The notes under the pieces: generated by a model
The model's input: the letters and a program-made list of their open reading frames with translations, nothing else
What the model was told of the DNA's origin: nothing
Databases searched by the model: none
In this document: positions 62,390-64,000 of the stretch, piece after piece
Layout: every line of letters begins with the position of its first letter
How positions within the stretch are numbered: the stretch's first letter is position 1
Position numbers and translations under genes: made by a program
DNA from: Planktosalinus lacus
Lineage (GTDB): Bacteria; Bacteroidota; Bacteroidia; Flavobacteriales; Flavobacteriaceae
Direction: 5' to 3'
NCBI RefSeq assembly: GCF_014640155.1
Contig: NZ_BMGK01000001.1
Span: 310,001 to 374,000, forward strand
DNA: 64,000 bases

Positions 62390-64000
62390 ATGGCAGAGAA
62401 AAAAATAAAATATTTTGGCTTATCAAACTGGTCAATTAATAACAAAATGACTGTGTTTGTGTTGATTGCCATTATTACATTTGGCGGTTTGATGTCTTAC
62501 CTCAACCTTCCCAGAGAATCATTTCCTGAAGTAATTGAAAATAAAGTATATGTAAGCTCATTACTTCCGGGGAATTCAGCTGAAGATGTGGAACGTCGTG
62601 TTACCAAGCCTCTGGAAGAAGAAATCAACGATATTTCAGGAGTGGTAAAAGTTACTTCAAATTCATTGCAGGATTACTCAATGATTACTGTTGAATTTGA
62701 AGAATCAATTACAATCCAGGATGCCAAAACACTTGTCAAAGATAAAGTCGACGCCGTAAAAGCACTGCAAGATTGGCCCACTCTTGATGGGGGAGTAAAA
62801 GTAGAACCCAATGTGTTTGATCTCAATATTTCTGAGATTATGCCCATTGCGCAACTCAACCTCAAAGGCGATTACACGCAAGAGCAACTCAAAAAATTTG
62901 CTGAAGATCTGCAAGACCGGCTCGAAGAGTTTACTGAGGTAAAAGAAGCTACACTTTTGGGAGTCCAAGATAAAGAAGTTGAGGTAGCGGTTGACATGTA
63001 TAAAATGATGGCTGCTGAGGTGAGCTTTAATCAAATTATTGGAGCTATTCAAGATGAAAACACTACAATTTCCGGTGGAAATATCATTGAAAACGGAATG
63101 CGGAGAAACATTCGTGTGATTGGTGAAATTGAAAACCCTTCAGAGCTTGAAGGTATTGTTGTAAAAGAAGATGAAGGAGCGGTTTATTTAAGAGACATTG
63201 CAACCATTAATTTCAGACCCAAAGATGCCACTACTTTTGCCCGTGAGTATGGCAAGCCGGTGGTTATGTTAAGTATAAAAAAGAAAGGCGGAGAAAATAT
63301 GATTTCCGCTATGGAAAAAATTAAAGAACACATACCTGAAGCATTGGGAACTTACCTTCCCGATGATTTAGAAATTACCATCACCAGCGACCAGTCTACA
63401 AGAACTAAAGATCAAGTAGCAGAGCTTGAAAACAGCATAATATTTGGGGTTATCCTGGTGATAAGCGTTTTAATGTTTTTTCTGGGATTTAGAAATGCCT
63501 TGTTTGTAGGGATTGCCATACCACTTTCAATCTTACTCTCATTTTTACTGTTACCCATTGCAGGTGATTTTTCTGGCGTTAATTTAACCTTGAACACCAT
63601 GGTGCTTTTTGCCACAGTAATGGGACTTGGAATGTTGGTGGATAATGGAATTGTAGTTGTAGAAAATGTCTACAGGTTGATGGATGAAGGAATGCCCAGA
63701 ATGGAAGCTGCCAAACAAGGAGTGGGAGAAATTGCATGGCCCATTATTGCATCTACAGCTACTACTTTGGCTGCCTTTTTGCCACTTGGATTTTGGCCGG
63801 GTATTATGGGAAAATTTATGATATTCTTTCCGATGACACTTTCGGTAGTACTCTTTTCTTCTCTTTTTGTGGCCTTGGTAATCAATGCAATGCTCACCTC
63901 AACATTAATGAAAACCCAGGAAGATGTAATGTCAAGAAAAACCATTGTGAAGATTAGTGGAGCTTTGTTTGGTTTTGGACTTTTATTGTTAATTTCAGGA
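62390..64000 (+). CDS. RND family efflux permease (3' end beyond window)
   Basis: An ATG at 62390, 6 bases after the adaptor stop, opens a frame of 537 codons with no stop to the window edge. It begins MAEKKIKYFGLSNWSINNKMTVFVLIAIITFGGLMSYLNLPRESFPEV (first helix and PRESFPE motif). A porter domain and helices TM2-TM6 follow, including the proton-relay motif GLGMLVDNGIVVVENVYRLMDEG. Only one Asp is present there (LVDN instead of LVDD). Typical length is about 1,000-1,150 residues, so roughly half is seen. It is the inner-membrane pump of the TetR-controlled tripartite system; substrates are unknown. Confidence 0.94.
   Translation, partial: MAEKKIKYFGLSNWSINNKMTVFVLIAIITFGGLMSYLNLPRESFPEVIENKVYVSSLLPGNSAEDVERRVTKPLEEEINDISGVVKVTSNSLQDYSMITVEFEESITIQDAKTLVKDKVDAVKALQDWPTLDGGVKVEPNVFDLNISEIMPIAQLNLKGDYTQEQLKKFAEDLQDRLEEFTEVKEATLLGVQDKEVEVAVDMYKMMAAEVSFNQIIGAIQDENTTISGGNIIENGMRRNIRVIGEIENPSELEGIVVKEDEGAVYLRDIATINFRPKDATTFAREYGKPVVMLSIKKKGGENMISAMEKIKEHIPEALGTYLPDDLEITITSDQSTRTKDQVAELENSIIFGVILVISVLMFFLGFRNALFVGIAIPLSILLSFLLLPIAGDFSGVNLTLNTMVLFATVMGLGMLVDNGIVVVENVYRLMDEGMPRMEAAKQGVGEIAWPIIASTATTLAAFLPLGFWPGIMGKFMIFFPMTLSVVLFSSLFVALVINAMLTSTLMKTQEDVMSRKTIVKISGALFGFGLLLLISG

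Overview
The window reads as chromosomal DNA of a member of the Bacteroidota, most likely a marine-type flavobacterium (Flavobacteriaceae). The signs are an AT-rich base composition, three secreted proteins with C-terminal type IX secretion (T9SS) sorting domains, Bacteroidota -7 promoter boxes (TAnnTTTG) without clear Shine-Dalgarno sites, a TonB-dependent receptor with a carboxypeptidase-like N-terminal domain, an acidic lipoprotein surface-export signal, and a NrdAB ribonucleotide reductase of the eukaryote-like group. No insertion sequence, prophage, CRISPR array or plasmid gene was seen. Gene order is compact, with many overlaps of 1 to 17 bases.

Layout. 1-4.7 kb: fbp (cut by the window edge, minus), then GNAT acetyltransferase, aspartate kinase and a two-domain OlsF-type acyltransferase (plus). 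4.8-7.9 kb (minus): DUF6428 Cys-rich protein, TM2 protein, a 2-hydroxyacid dehydrogenase fused to a VOC/glyoxalase domain, and an acetolactate-decarboxylase-like lipoprotein. 8-9.3 kb: a persulfide-dioxygenase-like MBL/rhodanese protein behind a perfect inverted-repeat operator. 9.3-14.1 kb (minus): thioesterase, MgtE, RsmA, DUF4286, TPR protein. 14.1-18.1 kb: a G11 tract, then a T9SS-exported subtilase and a second T9SS cargo. 18.2-24.2 kb (minus): housekeeping set serS, HTTM protein, ribF, pth, rplY, prs. 24.3-27.2 kb: tRNA-Leu(CAA), HupE-like protein, dCMP deaminase, S41 protease. 27.2-31 kb: small membrane protein, MarC, DUF3109, and a LytTR response regulator/histidine kinase pair separated by one in-frame stop codon. 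31.2-36.7 kb: DUF4412 protein, lipoprotein, nrdB-nrdA. 36.8-43.9 kb: a possible phosphate-responsive block (PiT transporter with PhoU-like tail, MORN-like protein, TonB-dependent receptor, beta-helix surface lipoprotein). 44.1-50.6 kb: dGTPase, M36 metalloprotease (T9SS), dxs, tadA. 50.6-53.3 kb (minus): a three-gene operon of beta-propeller lipoprotein, class IV aminotransferase and sulfotransferase-like protein. 53.4-57.5 kb: sucA-sucB. 57.6-59.1 kb: beta-barrel protein and polyprenyl synthase. 59.2-64 kb: a TetR-TolC-adaptor-RND efflux operon running off the window.

Most of the window is ordinary core genome. The parts that deserve a second look are regulatory or architectural. They are the G11 tract placed between candidate -33 and -7 elements ahead of the subtilase operon, and the 11-bp-period AATGTTA direct repeats flanking the phosphate transporter. 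They also include the inverted repeat whose centre falls at about -41.5 from the predicted start of the persulfide-dioxygenase-like gene, the dehydrogenase-VOC fusion, the contiguous same-frame response regulator and kinase, and the receptor/surface-lipoprotein pair with a terminator between its genes. No convincing wholly new multi-gene system was found; the aminotransferase/sulfotransferase/propeller operon is the best candidate for an undescribed pathway.
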